Source of the DNA: Adiantum capillus-veneris
Taxonomy: Eukaryota > Streptophyta > Polypodiopsida > Polypodiales > Pteridaceae
Direction of reading: 5' to 3'
DNA length: 64,000 bases
Assembly (NCBI GenBank): GCA_014529385.2
Contig: CM043953.1
Coordinates: 73,807,872 to 73,871,871, forward strand
The translations under genes were made by a program, and so were the position numbers. Of the stretch, positions 1 through 12,215 are shown in pieces; within the stretch, counting starts at the first letter, position 1, and the number at the start of each line of letters is the position of its first letter. The notes under the pieces were generated by a model. That model worked only from the letters and a program-made list of their open reading frames with translations, was not told the origin of the DNA and made no database searches.

Positions 1-521
1 GTACTTCACGTTCAACTGCTCAACTCCAATAAGAGCGTATACCAAAGGCATTTTTTTTCCCACCGGGTTTTTTCCCTTTGGTCATCCAGGTTTTAGACCC
101 TAATCTAAGGACACCTATCACCATCCTCTTGTACATATTCCTTCTACATCAACAATAAGGAAATGCTACTCAAATCAATTGACAAATGAATTGGAGCACC
201 AATTGCAGATCATAGCATACTTCTCCTCAACGGCGAGTCGAAGAATGGCCTACAATGACAAAGCTGCAGACAACACTAACAACATGATTGCACAGGAACA
301 AAGAAGTCCCCAATGAAGAAGAGCAGACACAAAAGTAATCAGAGGATCTCAAAAAATGAATGGTTATGATGATATATGTCCGCTCTAATGGATCATAGTT
401 CTTGTTGTGGTTCGACAAAGTTACAAGCAGTGCAACAGATGAAGAAAAAACGATAGCAAAGGCCACATCACCATCGACAATCAGGTCATGTCGGGGACGA
501 CATGAACGCGGAAGGGGGGAG
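1..521 (+). mobile_element. 3' internal remnant of an LTR retroelement ending in a polypurine tract
   Basis: No open gene is recognisable here. The stretch ends in a purine run (about 511-520) directly before the LTR that begins at 522, which is the usual place of a polypurine tract. The last 90 bases match 1620-1707 closely, so this is the same 3' untranslated internal region seen before the second LTR. A block at 328-350 (aaaagtaatcagag then atctcaaaa) is shared with the bases that follow the first LTR at 1081. The copy is partial because the window starts inside it. Confidence 0.6.
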
Positions 522-1079
522 TGTTGACCGCTGGGTCAACAACACAACATAACTCAAGTTTCGTACCAAAGTCTTATCTTTTGCGAGTTATGAAATGTTG
601 CGGATTATGGCTATAAACGTCATCTGTAATGAGTAGTTATTCTAGTTTCAGAAGCCGGGGTGCAATGGCACTTCCAGATTGTAAATACAAAGCCATTTGA
701 CCCTTTCAACCCCATTTTTGGTTAAACCTAAGGTAGCCTTAGTATATAAGGTACCTAGGTCATTTTGTAAAGGAGACTTTTTCATAATCAAAACTTTAGC
801 GCTGCCGTCTACTGTGTGTGAGAGAGAAAGAGAGTGAGTGTGAGCTTTATCCTCTCGCTACACCCGGCTCGCTCAACACATTGGAGATCCAACTGCACCA
901 TTGTTGTAGGCTCGAGGAGAGCTACGCGGCGACAACGCCAAGCATTCCACGCGAGATGAAGCGCACACGCCGACGCATCGACGACCTATTTGTGGCCGTA
1001 AGTGTATCAAACGATGTCTGTTTTCTGCGTACTAGTAGTCTATAGAATCTTGGTGACATAAGCTACGCATAGGTACTCA
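522..1079 (+). repeat. LTR copy 1 (558 bp, TG...CA)
   Basis: It starts TGTTGACCGCTGGGTCAAC just after a polypurine tract and ends GGTACTCA. A TATA-like stretch (agtatataagg) lies at about 741-751, followed by a purine-rich GAGAGA leader, as expected for a U3-R promoter. It differs from copy 2 at about 25 positions by eye (roughly 4-5 percent) plus small indels. A short reading frame at 818-1045 recurs in copy 2 only because the repeats share descent. Confidence 0.75.
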
Positions 1080-1104
1080 TAAAAGTAATCAGAGCATCTC
1101 AAAA

Positions 1105-1640
<536 letters not shown>

Positions 1641-1707
1641 AGCAAAGACCACATCACCATCGACAATCAGGTCATGTCGGGGAAGACATGAACGCGGAAG
1701 GGGGGAA

Positions 1708-2262
1708 TGTTGACCGCTGGGTCAACAACACAACATAACTCAAGTTTCGTACCAAAGTCTTATCTTTTGCGAGTTATGAAATGCTGTGGATTATGGCTAT
1801 AAACGTCATTTGTAATGAGTAGTTATTCTAGTTTCAGAAGCCGGGGTGCAATGGCACTTCCAAATTGTAAATACAAAGCCATTTGACCCTTTCAACCCCA
1901 TTTTTGGTTAAACCTAAGGTAGCCTTAGTATATAAGGTACCTAGGTCATTTTGTAAAAAGACTTTTAATCATAATCAAAACTTAGCGCTGCCGTCTACTG
2001 TGTGTGAGAGAGAAAGAGAGTGAGCGTGAGCTTTATCCTCTCGCTACGCCCGGCTTGCTCAACACATTGGAGGTCCGACTGCACCATTGCTGTAGGCTCG
2101 AGGAGAGCTACGCGACAATGCCAAGCATTCCACGCGAGACGAAGCGCACACGACGACGCATCTACAAGCTATTTGTGGCCGTAAGTGTATCAAATGATGT
2201 CTTTTTTCTGCGTGCTAGTAGTCTATAGAATCGTGGCAACATAAGCTACGCATAGGTACTCA
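1708..2262 (+). repeat. LTR copy 2 (555 bp)
   Basis: This is a direct repeat of 522-1079, again starting TGTTGACC after a polypurine run (gaagggggga) and ending ACTCA. The TATA-like stretch is at 1928-1935. Sequence after it (2263-2620) resembles sequence after the LTR at 40107, suggesting that both are followed by a related element leader. Confidence 0.75.
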
Positions 2263-3578
2263 TAAATTTCAGTTTCGGGCACTTTCAAAATTCTGCTGTC
2301 ATCCTACGCGTTTTCCGTAGATGGGTTTAGAGTGAGGGTTTTGAGTGTAGAAGCTTAGGGACAGGTGTATCCTAGTGAGGGGATGGTGTTCCTTAAGTTT
2401 CCTATGAATTTGGCATGATTAGGTGAGTTACCTTTCGTATGTGTGTATGTGGCTAGGTGGTGTAGTTGAGAGCAGTGAGGTTCTTGATTGTGGTTTAGTT
2501 GGCCTTCCAGAGTGTTGTATGTGTAGGATGGTCTCAGCCTGACAAGCTAAAGAGATTTCCTCTGTGTGCCTATCGTGTCATCTGTGTCCTCGATTCACAT
2601 TATGTTGATCTATGTAGTGTTTGCATGCACTTCATGGGTGTGTGAGTCTCTCCCGTCCAACAACACCTTCAATAAATAATGTGTAAGACACTTTGACACC
2701 TTCCCATCCCTACTAAAAGTCTCAGCTTTCATCTCTTGTAACATTGATTTTCTGAATTCCAATGTTGGAAAAAGGGCTAGGTTTAGTGCAATCACACCTA
2801 GAAATGTATTTGAGTGTACGCTTATTGTAATCATATGTAGGTTTTTTAAGTTTTTGGAAAAAATATTGAGTATTTGAGTGTTAAGAAAAAACTAGGCTTA
2901 GTGTGATCCTATCTGTAATGGAAATGGCCCATGAAATTGAGAATAGAGGAATTAAGAGAATTAGAGTGAGCATTTTTATGAAACTACTTTGAGAACGTAG
3001 AGTGTGAACTTTATTAGAGATAGCAACATAACCATTATACTTAACTAACTTGGCATGAACAATACTTTTCCAAGAGAGACAAAGAGAATTAGAGAACTTG
3101 ACAACAATTGAGGACCGGATTTATGAGGAGCCTGGTACCCCCTCCAATAGGCTTTTTTATTATAGATTCTCCCATAAAGAGAGACTTGGTATAATACAAT
3201 CTTTGTGTGTGTTGTGACCTGGGTGATGCTATGAAAATGGAAAGCTTCATGCATCACGAGCATAACATAAACTTTGTAAAAGCATTAACCATCCCTGGCC
3301 TCAGTCCCAAGGCCTCAAACACCTTCAAAGCTGGAGAGAGCTAGCGGGGAATGATGGTAGGGAAGAGGAAAAAGAAACATTCATAGGAGAAAGAAATAGT
3401 TCACCACTTATCATCACTCTTCTTTCTAGCATACATAATAGCATAGTAAGGAAGATGGAGAAGATGGAAGCTTAAGCATTGAAGCATGGCTCTTGGTTAG
3501 ATTTGCATTCCATAGCCAAGAGTGTTGGTGTAGGCTCTCAACTTCTCAACAAGCTTGGAGAAGGAGATGGAGTTCTTC
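2263..3578. other. No gene seen; probable element leader then unassigned DNA
   Basis: The first about 350 bases share scattered runs with 40575-40980 (for example gttccttaagtttccta against gtccctaagtttccta, and attatgttgat against attatgttagt), so they may be a retroelement leader. The rest is AT-rich, without convincing reading frames, domains or long repeats. Confidence 0.4.
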
Positions 3579-3579
3579 C

Positions 3580-3716
3580 ACTTTCACCAAGTGAGAATGT
3601 GTGAAAAATGAGTGTATACCCCCAAGCACACCCCTTGCTTTCACTTTCACCAAGTGAGAATGTGTGAAAAATGAGTGTGTAAGAGAGTGTATACCCCCAA
3701 GCACACCCCTTGCTTT
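3580..3716 (+). repeat. Tandem duplication, unit about 62-75 bp
   Basis: Two adjacent copies (3580-3641 and 3642-3716) begin cactttcaccaagtgagaat and end ccccttgctt. The second carries a 12-base insertion (gtgtaagagagt). No coding role is apparent. Confidence 0.85.
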
Positions 3717-3813
3717 CTTTGGTCGACCCCTCCTTGTAGCTCAACCTTGAAGCTCATTGGACCCCTCTAAGCCTAGCTAATCACATGCACAATGCATTTC
3801 AAGCAATATGGGT

Positions 3814-4102
3814 AGCATTAGGAAAAGTGTCCTCTTTACCTCTTTTAGAGAGAGGACTTGAAAATATCTAGATATTTGTTGAATTAAACTAAAAGGTCAT
3901 TGGACCCCTCTTTAGCCAAGCCAATAGGATTCAAGCACACCATGTGGCTAAGCATAAATAGATTTTGACATGTGTCCATGTGCCCTTTGAGAAAGGGGGT
4001 TCCCTTTGGGTGAGTGGGAGGTTAAGTCAAAGATTCCCCTAACTTTGGGGCTTTTTCCCTTCTTTGTAGGGCCTCTTTTTGACTCAATAACCTTACCCCC
4101 CA
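3814..4102 (-). repeat. 290-bp dispersed direct repeat, copy A (possible gypsy LTR)
   Basis: It matches 5505-5790 at roughly 90 percent by eye, in the same orientation. It contains a short inverted motif (cctcttttagagagagg). The pair flanks a 1.4 kb segment holding the C-terminus of a gypsy integrase on the minus strand, so the two copies could be LTRs of a heavily reduced minus-strand element. No target duplication was seen and the ends are not clear. Confidence 0.55.
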
Positions 4103-4134
4103 TGCATGGGAATCTTCTCAAGCACCTTCCTCTG

Positions 4135-4570
4135 GCAAGCATGACAAGCACCTCAAGCACATTATTCAGCAAGCAAGACAAGCACATCAAGCACCTTAGT
4201 CACCAAGCATGACAAGCAGTTAAAGCACCTTAGTCACCAAGCATGACAAGAACCTCAAACTTGGGTTGGGTTCCCACCTCAAGCACAACCCTAGCTTGCC
4301 TAAGGTCTAAGGACTTTTAACACTAACCTTTGGAGGTATTTAATGAAGCTAACCCGAAGGTCTTTTAAGCTCCATCAGATGCACGTTGCTCTTTGATAGA
4401 CTACCTCCTTTTGGATCCCTATTAAGATGTAACCATCTCTCCTCTTGGTCCCTTGCTTAGAGAAATCTAGAATCACTTATTGCACATTTCTCTTTGGTAG
4501 ACCTTCTCCTTTTGGACCCCTATTGAGATGCAAACATTTCTCCTTTTGGTCCTTTGTTGAGATATAGGTC
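4135..4570. repeat. Short degenerate tandem repeats
   Basis: At 4135-4255, units of about 25-40 bases repeat caagcatgacaagcacctca with variation. At 4381-4565 two diverged units of about 110 bases recur (ctttgatagactacctcctttt against ctttggtagaccttctcctttt). No gene is visible. Confidence 0.6.
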
Positions 4571-5150
4571 TAGAAGCACATATCTATATCTTAACCCTTA
4601 TTCCCCTTTTATCTTCCCATATTAAATGATCAGTTTAATATGAGAAAATCATTTGGTAAAGTTAGATATTATATTTTATGATATTACCTCTCTCTTGAAA
4701 TCATAGTCGTCCTTGCCTATGAGGTAGAGAAGATAAATCCTAGCCATTAGTCCATGTTTCTTAGCGGGTAGAGGATCCATTTTTACCCTACGATATCATT
4801 CCAAAATGGATGACTAATCCATTTGGTGCTCGGGAGACTTGGCTGTCGCACGCATGTCTGCTCTTTAGTCCATATCATACTTCCAAAGTAGAGTGAAAAG
4901 TTCTACTTGGTGTTTGGGAGGCGTCGTCACCACAAACATGATCCTAAGCATGCATACTTCTAAATATTATGCACAATAAAAAGAGAATGAGCCATAAAAA
5001 AACAAAAACATTGTTCATTTAAAATGCATTTTCATTTGCTTACTCTTGTGTAGCATTGTAAGCATTGACAAGGTTCATATTATCCTTAAGCTAGGTTCCT
5101 TCATCCATCTAGCATCTTTAAAAGGATAATTCTTAAACTTAATAAGATAT
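4571..5150. other. No gene seen
   Basis: This is AT-rich sequence with two loosely related passages around 4745-4830 and 4860-4930 (atccatttggtgctcggga and ctacttggtgtttggga). It probably belongs to the 3' untranslated region of the minus-strand gypsy remnant that ends near 5153. Confidence 0.4.
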
Positions 5151-5152
5151 CG

Positions 5153-5520
5153 TCAGATAATCTTACCATTTCTTAATACCTTGCCTTCATGTCGTAGGAT
5201 GGCCTCAGATTGAAGTACATCTTCTTGATCTTTGATTTTTGGAGGATCTACAACTATTGCTTCTTTTGGTTTCACTCCTTTGTAAGGCTTACGTAGTCTC
5301 TCATGGAAAACATTGTGCATGAGTGAATGGTTGGGCAACTTTAATTGATAAGCAATATCATTGATTGGCTTAAGAATTTAAAAAGGACCATAGTATCTTT
5401 TTGCTAGTTTAGCATAATACTCTTGGTGGCCCATAGGTTTCGTGCCCGTAATATGCCTTTGATGAGCCTTGAGAAAATTTAGCGAGACCCAATCATTTTT
5501 GTTAAAGCATTAGGACAAGT
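5153..5520 (-). mobile_element. Ty3/gypsy chromovirus-type integrase C-terminal remnant
   Basis: Minus-strand translation gives the integrase C-terminal region: KLAKRYYGPF, INDIAYQLKLP, then NVFHERLRKPYKGVKP and a tail ending in LRNGKII. This order (KxxRYYGPF, AYxLxLP, HNVFHxSxL) is typical of plant chromoviruses just before the chromodomain. Only this end is present. It is a broken fossil with several breaks and no attached RT or gag, lying between the 290-base direct repeats. Confidence 0.75.
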
Positions 5521-5790
5521 GTCCTCCTTACCTCTTTTAGAGAGAGGACTTGAAAATATCTAGATATTTGTTGAATTGAACTAGAAGCTCATTGGACCCT
5601 TTTTAGCCAAGCCAATAGGATTCAAGCACACCATGTGGCTAAGCATAGGGAGAGCTTGACATGTGTCCATGTGCCCCTTGAGAAATAGGGTGTCCTTTGG
5701 CTGAGTGGGAGGTTAAGTCAAAGATTCCCCTAACTTTGGGGCTTTCGATCTCCTTTGTAGGGTCTCTTTTTGACTCAAGCACCTTACCCC
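5505..5790 (-). repeat. 290-bp dispersed direct repeat, copy B
   Basis: This is the partner of 3814-4102. It abuts the integrase remnant, consistent with the pair marking the two ends of a reduced element, although dispersal by another route cannot be excluded. Confidence 0.55.
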
Positions 5791-6084
5791 CCTTGCCTCA
5801 TGTGAAAACTACTTAGAGCTTCCTTACAGACATATGGGACATCCTAAACTACAAACATTAATACTATCGAGAGCTTGTTGTGCATTTTTCAGTACATGAT
5901 CACACTTAGTGTACATGTTGAGTAAAGCTTTGAACGAGCACAAAGAGCGACACGAACCCCAACGGCCTCAAAATGCCAGGAGCCAATGCGAGTTGGCACG
6001 GTGAAGCGAATAGGGGCACCACCTAGCTTTGAGCAGCTAGGACGCGGACAACGGTGATTGGAAATAACAAAAACTCTACACACC

Positions 6085-6085
<1 letters not shown>
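5791..6085. other. No gene seen
   Basis: Unassigned sequence before the microsatellite cluster. A short minus-strand frame at 5889-6083 has no recognisable features. Confidence 0.3.
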
Positions 6086-7385
<1,300 letters not shown>

Positions 7386-7388
<3 letters not shown>

Positions 7389-7761
7389 AAATAATGAAAG
7401 AGAGAGAGGGAGACTTTGTAAAAGCATAGCGGCCCGCCAGTGAAGAAAAGCTAGCCGCAACTTGGTTTATGCACCCTTGGGGCTAGGTGGCACAGGAGCA
7501 GAGATAAGAGAGAGATGGTGGATTGGTGGAGCCGAGTAGGACAGAGAGAGACCTGAGTCCTCTGGTGATAATGGAGAGAGGCGTGGCTAAATTGAGGGTG
7601 GTCCGCTGTGGCCAAGCGTAGAAGGGGGTGGTGAATGTTTAAAAATTAACTTTTCATTGTTTTTTTTTCTGGTAATGTGCTCCTCCTTGATTGGGGTTGG
7701 TTCTTGCGGCCACGGTTTTGAAAACCGATCATCATTAGCCCTCCCGGCTGGCTAGAGGCAT
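7386..7761. other. Purine-rich unique spacer, no gene
   Basis: This continues the GA-rich composition and then becomes ordinary sequence. It contains another weak copy of the cluster phrase (gcacccttggggctaggtgg, 7470-7489). No coding or RNA feature is visible. Confidence 0.4.
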
Positions 7762-8139
7762 TCATGCTTCTAGCCCTACTTCTGATTTTTTAGTAGCGGA
7801 GTTGGAGGGTTCTTCATCCTCTGGAATATCTAGCATGAACTCTGGGTCAAACCTTAGAAAATGAATGGCCTCCTTTCGATAGACTAGATGGAAAGGGGTG
7901 AAACCTAATGATGTTCGGGATGTCGTTTGGTGGCCCATAGAGCGGCCATGCGATGTTTTTCCCAATCACTTGTGTGGTTATTCACATGCTTTGTGATGAT
8001 TTTATAGATCATGCCGTTTACCTTTTCCACTAGGCCATTGCATTGTGGATAGTATGGTTTGGAATGTCGGCGTGTAACGTTTTTGTTAAGTATGGAGCTT
8101 GATTTACCCTTGTAATTTTCTGTGGTAAAAGCCCACATT
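7762..8139 (-). mobile_element. Ty3/gypsy integrase core remnant
   Basis: Minus-strand pieces match the integrase core: ENYKGKSSSILNKN, then SKPYYPQCNGLVEKVNGM (the YYPQxNGxVEkxN motif) and GFTPFHLVYRKEAI (the TPFxLVYGxEA motif). This is the catalytic-core end of a gypsy pol. It is broken, with a few breaks and no other domains. It stops where the copia LTR begins at 8140, so the copia element appears to have inserted into it. Confidence 0.8.
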
Positions 8140-8831
8140 TGTAAGGCCCCCATTATGAGGAGAATCCATCGTGCGTGAAGGAAAATCACTCATCGGAAAC
8201 CAAAATTTTCACGGACAAGAATCAGGGGCAACTTTAATTTTCACGGACGCCGGAATATTCTTTTTCGTCGGAATATTATGGCCGGATGGCGGCCGGAAAG
8301 TGGTCGGAAAACAACCGGTCGGTTGGCCGGTAGTCAATGGCCGATGGCCGGTGGTCGGAAGTCAATGGCCGGTGGCCGAATTCAAAAGCGGACTTGTCTT
8401 CTCAAGGGCGGCCACACATGGGCGGATTGGAGGGTCCGATTTGGACTTATTCGCATAAGGGCGGCTACACATGGCTGTCTCTCATAAGAGAGGGCAGCCC
8501 TTTTGGCCTATAAAAGGAGGCCATTTCTACACACATTTCATAGTGTGAAGTTGATGCAACAAGGTGAGTGTGAGGTGGTGAGAGTGAAGCAAGGCGGGAG
8601 CTCTATTAAGGGTTTAATCCCTTTGTAAACCACTTCTTCTTTTGAAGTGCTAAAGGCATTGAGTGGCTGCTTTCCCATGGACGTAGCCCACATTGGGTGA
8701 ACCACGTATATCGTGTGTACTCTCTCTCTCTCTCTCTCTCTCTACTCTATAATCTCTTGTGTGTGAAATCTATCTCTCTCCATTAAGTAATCTACTCAAA
8801 AATCTATTTAGCTACGTCTTATTTCCTAACA
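8140..8831 (+). repeat. 5' LTR of the copia element (692 bp)
   Basis: It begins TGTAAGG and ends CCTAACA, an imperfect terminal inverted repeat (TGTTAGG expected). The U3 part (8276-8390) is rich in ggccgg/ggtcgg units, including two copies of a roughly 25-base unit agtcaatggcc..ggtggtcgg at about 8332 and 8360. A short (TC)n tract lies at about 8720-8743. Confidence 0.75.
8509..8516 (+). promoter_or_regulatory. TATA box in the copia LTR
   Basis: TATAAAAG lies in a GC-flanked context about 320 bases before the LTR end. Transcription would be expected to start some 25-35 bases downstream, near 8540. Confidence 0.6.
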
Positions 8832-8833
8832 AC

Positions 8834-8845
8834 TGGTATCAGAGC
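8834..8845 (+). promoter_or_regulatory. Primer-binding site, initiator tRNA-Met
   Basis: TGGTATCAGAGC lies two bases after the LTR end and is complementary to the 3' end of plant initiator methionine tRNA, the usual copia primer. Confidence 0.9.
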
Positions 8846-8904
8846 AAGGTTTGCTCGTAGCTAAATTATCTCAAGGAAAGGATTCCTTGAATTGAGTGGG
8901 AGTT

Positions 8905-9650
8905 ATGGCGGAGGAAGGGAAGCTCAAGATTGAGAAGTTCAACGGCAAAAACAACCAACATTGGAAGATGCAGATTGAAGACTATCTCTACCAGAAGGAC
9001 CTCTATTTGCCACTAGGCGGTCTTGCAAAGAAGCCCGCAACAATGGCAGATGAAGCATGGATTGGCCTTGATCGAAAGGCACTGGGAACAATCCGGTTAA
9101 GCTTGGCGTCAACGGCGGCCTTCAATGTTTCGGAGATGAAGACCACGGAGGACTTGATGAAGTCACTTGACGACTTCTACGAGAAACCATCGGCATCCAA
9201 TAAGGTATTTCTTATGAAGCGCTTGTTCAATCTAAAGATGGCAGAGAATGGTTCAGTTGCAGAACACCTAAATGACTTTAACACAAACATAAGTCAACTT
9301 CGATCAGTGAAAATCAATTTCGATGACGAAGTGCGAGCTCTCCTTATACTATCATCTCTACCGGATAGTTGGGACAGCCTTGTGATGGCTGTAAGTAATT
9401 CTATCTCTGGCACAAATACTCTTAAGTTTGATGATGTTGTGGGTGTTCTCCTAAGCGAGGAAATGCGAAGGAGAAGCACAGGAGAATCATCAAGTGCTGC
9501 ACTATTAGTGGAAACAAGAGGAAGGCTTAAGGAGAGGTTCAAAAACCAAAAGGGTCGTGATCACTCAAGGCGGAGCAAGTCACGCACAAAGTCAGTTCTT
9601 GAATGTTGGAACTGCGGCAAGAAGGGCCATGTCAAGAAGGATTGCTGATC
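8905..9650 (+). pseudogene. copia gag region
   Basis: The chosen start is the ATG at 8905 (MAEEGKLKIEKF), preferred over an in-frame upstream GTG. The protein shows the UBN2/Tnt1-type gag fold (NQHWKMQIEDYL near the N-terminus, then LFNLKMAENGSVAEHLNDFN) followed by a basic stretch and a CCHC zinc knuckle (CWNCGKKGHVKKDC). Gag would form the cytoplasmic particle that packages the RNA. It belongs to the fossil element described at 8140-12215. Confidence 0.85.
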
Positions 9651-9699
9651 CAAGAAGAAGAAGGAGACAGAGTCTCAAGACAACAAGCCAACATCGGAG

Positions 9700-12215
9700 G
9701 CCAATGTGGCAGGTAAAGTAGACCAAGATGCTCTAATTCTCTCATTAGACAATGTGTCTAATTTCTGGATAGTAGATTCCGGGGCTTCATTCCATGCGAC
9801 ACCACACAAGCAACATTTCCAAGACTACACCAAAGGTAATTTTGGGTATGTATACTTGGGAGATGATGAAGCTTGTGAGATTGTCGGCAAAGGTACAGTT
9901 TCTGTCAAAACTGCTAACGGAAATGAATGGAAGATTAAAGATGTTAGGCATGTTCCTTCTCTTCGCAAAAATTTGATCTCTACAGGACAATTGGACGATG
10001 AAGGTCACAACATTGCATTCGGAAACAAACGGTGGAAGATCTCAAAGGGATCTTTGGTGGTTGCCAAGGGTGAAAAAGTCGGTACACTTTACTTGTGTAC
10101 TGTTAGCACGCAACCTTTAGCTTGTGCAGCAACTACAGAAGTTGACAGTGCGGTGTGGCACTACCGACTTGGGCATATGAGTGCCAAAGGAATGCAAATC
10201 CTTCAAACAAAGAAGCTTCTACCAGGTTTGAAAGAAGTGGACTTAGAGTTCTGTGAAGATTGTGTTTATGGTAAACAAAAGAGGGTAAAATTTCAAAATT
10301 CAGGAAATGAAAGAAAAAATAAAAAACTTGAGTTGGTTCATTCTGATGTTTGGGGTCCTGCAAGTACACCATCACTTGGTGGCTCATTGTACTATGTAAC
10401 ATTCATAGACGATGCGACTAGAAAAACATGGGTTTATGTCATGAAGAATAAATCCGATGTATTTTTCATATTTCAAAGGTGGAAAGCCTTTGTGGAGAAT
10501 GAAACAGGTACCAAGGTTAAATGCCTCAGATCCGACAATGGAGGCGAATATTGCAGCCAAGCTTTTGAAAGCTTTTGTGCTAGCAATGGAATTCGGAGGC
10601 AAAGGGCATCCCCAAGGACACCTCAACAAAATGGGATTTTGGAAAGGATGAACAAGACAATCATGGAACGAGCACGAAGCATGCGGCTACATGCAGGCCT
10701 ACCGCTTGAGCTTTGGGCGGAAGCTGTAAGTACGTCTGTGTACTTAATCAATCGGTCACCCTCAACGGCATTGGATGGGGGAGTTCCAGAAGAGGCATGG
10801 ACAGGTAAACCGGTGAATTATGCATTTCTCAAAGTGTTTGGGTGTGAGGCTTTCATGCACATAGATAGAAGCCTAAGATCAAAGTTAGATGCAAAGTCCA
10901 AAAAGTGTTTCTTCATTGGCTATGGAGAAGGAGACTTTGGGTATCGCCTATGGAATCCTGAAGATGGTAAAATCTTAAGGAGTAGGGATGTAATTTTTAA
11001 CGAACAAAATATGTACAAAGATTACTTGGAAAGAAAACAAACAAAAGAAACAGGTGATGAGTACATGGAGCTTGAGACTGGTGAAGATTCAAGGACTGCA
11101 AACGGTGACAATGTGCAACAACGTCAACCAAATGAGGAGCCTCAACCTATTCCCCGAAGATCTACAAGAGAAAGTAGACCTCCAGAAAGGTTTGTTCCTT
11201 CCTTCAACCATCTCTTGATCTCAGATTCTGGAGAGCCGGAATCATACGAAGAAGCTATGCAACATGAATCCAAAGAACAATGGACGAAGAGCATGCAAGT
11301 GGAGATGGACTCACTACATCGCAACCAAACATGGGAGTTGGTTGAGTTGCCTAGGCACTTCAAAACAAATGGGTGTACAAGCTGAAGGAAGAAGAAGGTG
11401 GGAAGAAAAGGTACAAGTCTAGGCTTGTGGTAAAAGGTTTTTCTCAAAAGAAAGGTATTGACTTCAATGAAATATTTTCTCCTGTTGTAAAAATGAACTC
11501 AATTAGGCTTGTCTTAAGCCTTGTGGCTGCTCATGATCTAAATCTCGAGCAAATGGATGTAAATATGGCATTCCCTCACGGTGACTTAGAGGAGGAAATC
11601 TACATGCTTCAACCAAAGGGGTATGAAGTAAAAGGTAAGGAGAAAATGGTTTGCAGATTAAAGAAGAGCTTGTATGGTTTAAAGCAAGCATCAAGACAAT
11701 GGTACTTGAAGTTCGATCGATGGATGTTGGATCATGGATTCACAAGATGCAACTCGGATCACTGCATCTACACGGAGAATTTGGGAGATGGGAAATTCAT
11801 CATCCTAATGTTGTATGTTGATGACATGTTGATTGCAAGTGCTAACATGCAGGACATCAAAGACCTAAAAGAGGAGCTATCTAAATCTTTTTCAATGAAA
11901 GATTTAGGTGCTGCAAAGAGGATACTTGGTATGAAAATATCAAGGGACAGGACGAAGAAGACAATAAAGCTATCTCAAGAAGATTACATCAAGAAGGTAC
12001 TAGAAAGGTTTGCAATGCAAAATGCAAAACCAGTTTCTACACCTTTGGCTGGTCATTTTAAACTAACGAAGGATATGTGTCCAAAGACACAAGAGGAGAT
12101 AGCCTATATGTCTAAAGCTCCATATGCTGCAGCGGTAGGTTCTCTAATGTATGCTATGGTCTGGACAAGGCCAGACATTGCACATGCAGTGGGAGTTGTA
12201 AGTAGGTTCATGGGT
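9700..12215 (+). pseudogene. copia pol region (protease, integrase, reverse transcriptase)
   Basis: Protease shows FWIVDSGASFHATP. The pre-integrase domain has VWHYRLGHMSAKGM. Integrase shows HSDVWGP, FIDDATRKTWVY, LRSDNGGEY and a TPQQNGILERMN motif holding the DDE residues. RT shows KSRLVVKGFSQKKGIDF, FSPVVK, a QMDVNMAFPHGDL block, YGLKQASRQWY and the catalytic YVDDM (about 11815). The closest textbook relative by motif is Tnt1/Tork. RNase H is not present. It is a broken fossil with a few breaks. Confidence 0.9.

Larger units (their letters stand above)
8140..12215 (+). mobile_element. Ty1/copia element, Tork/Tnt1-like, lacking its 3' end
   Basis: Parts in order: 5' LTR 8140-8831, primer-binding site 8834-8845, gag about 8905-9650, protease about 9760-9900, pre-integrase domain near 10150, integrase about 10330-10850, and reverse transcriptase about 11380-12215. 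RNase H, polypurine tract and 3' LTR are absent because sequence similarity stops where a satellite-like array starts. The domain order PR-INT-RT is diagnostic of copia. It is a fossil with a few breaks and cannot be whole. With no second LTR its age cannot be estimated, but the good protein conservation suggests it is not ancient. Confidence 0.9.

Noticed and set aside
818-1045. Short frame with close counterpart at 2004-2228
   Set aside because: Both lie inside LTR copies, so similarity follows from the repeat, not from protein selection.
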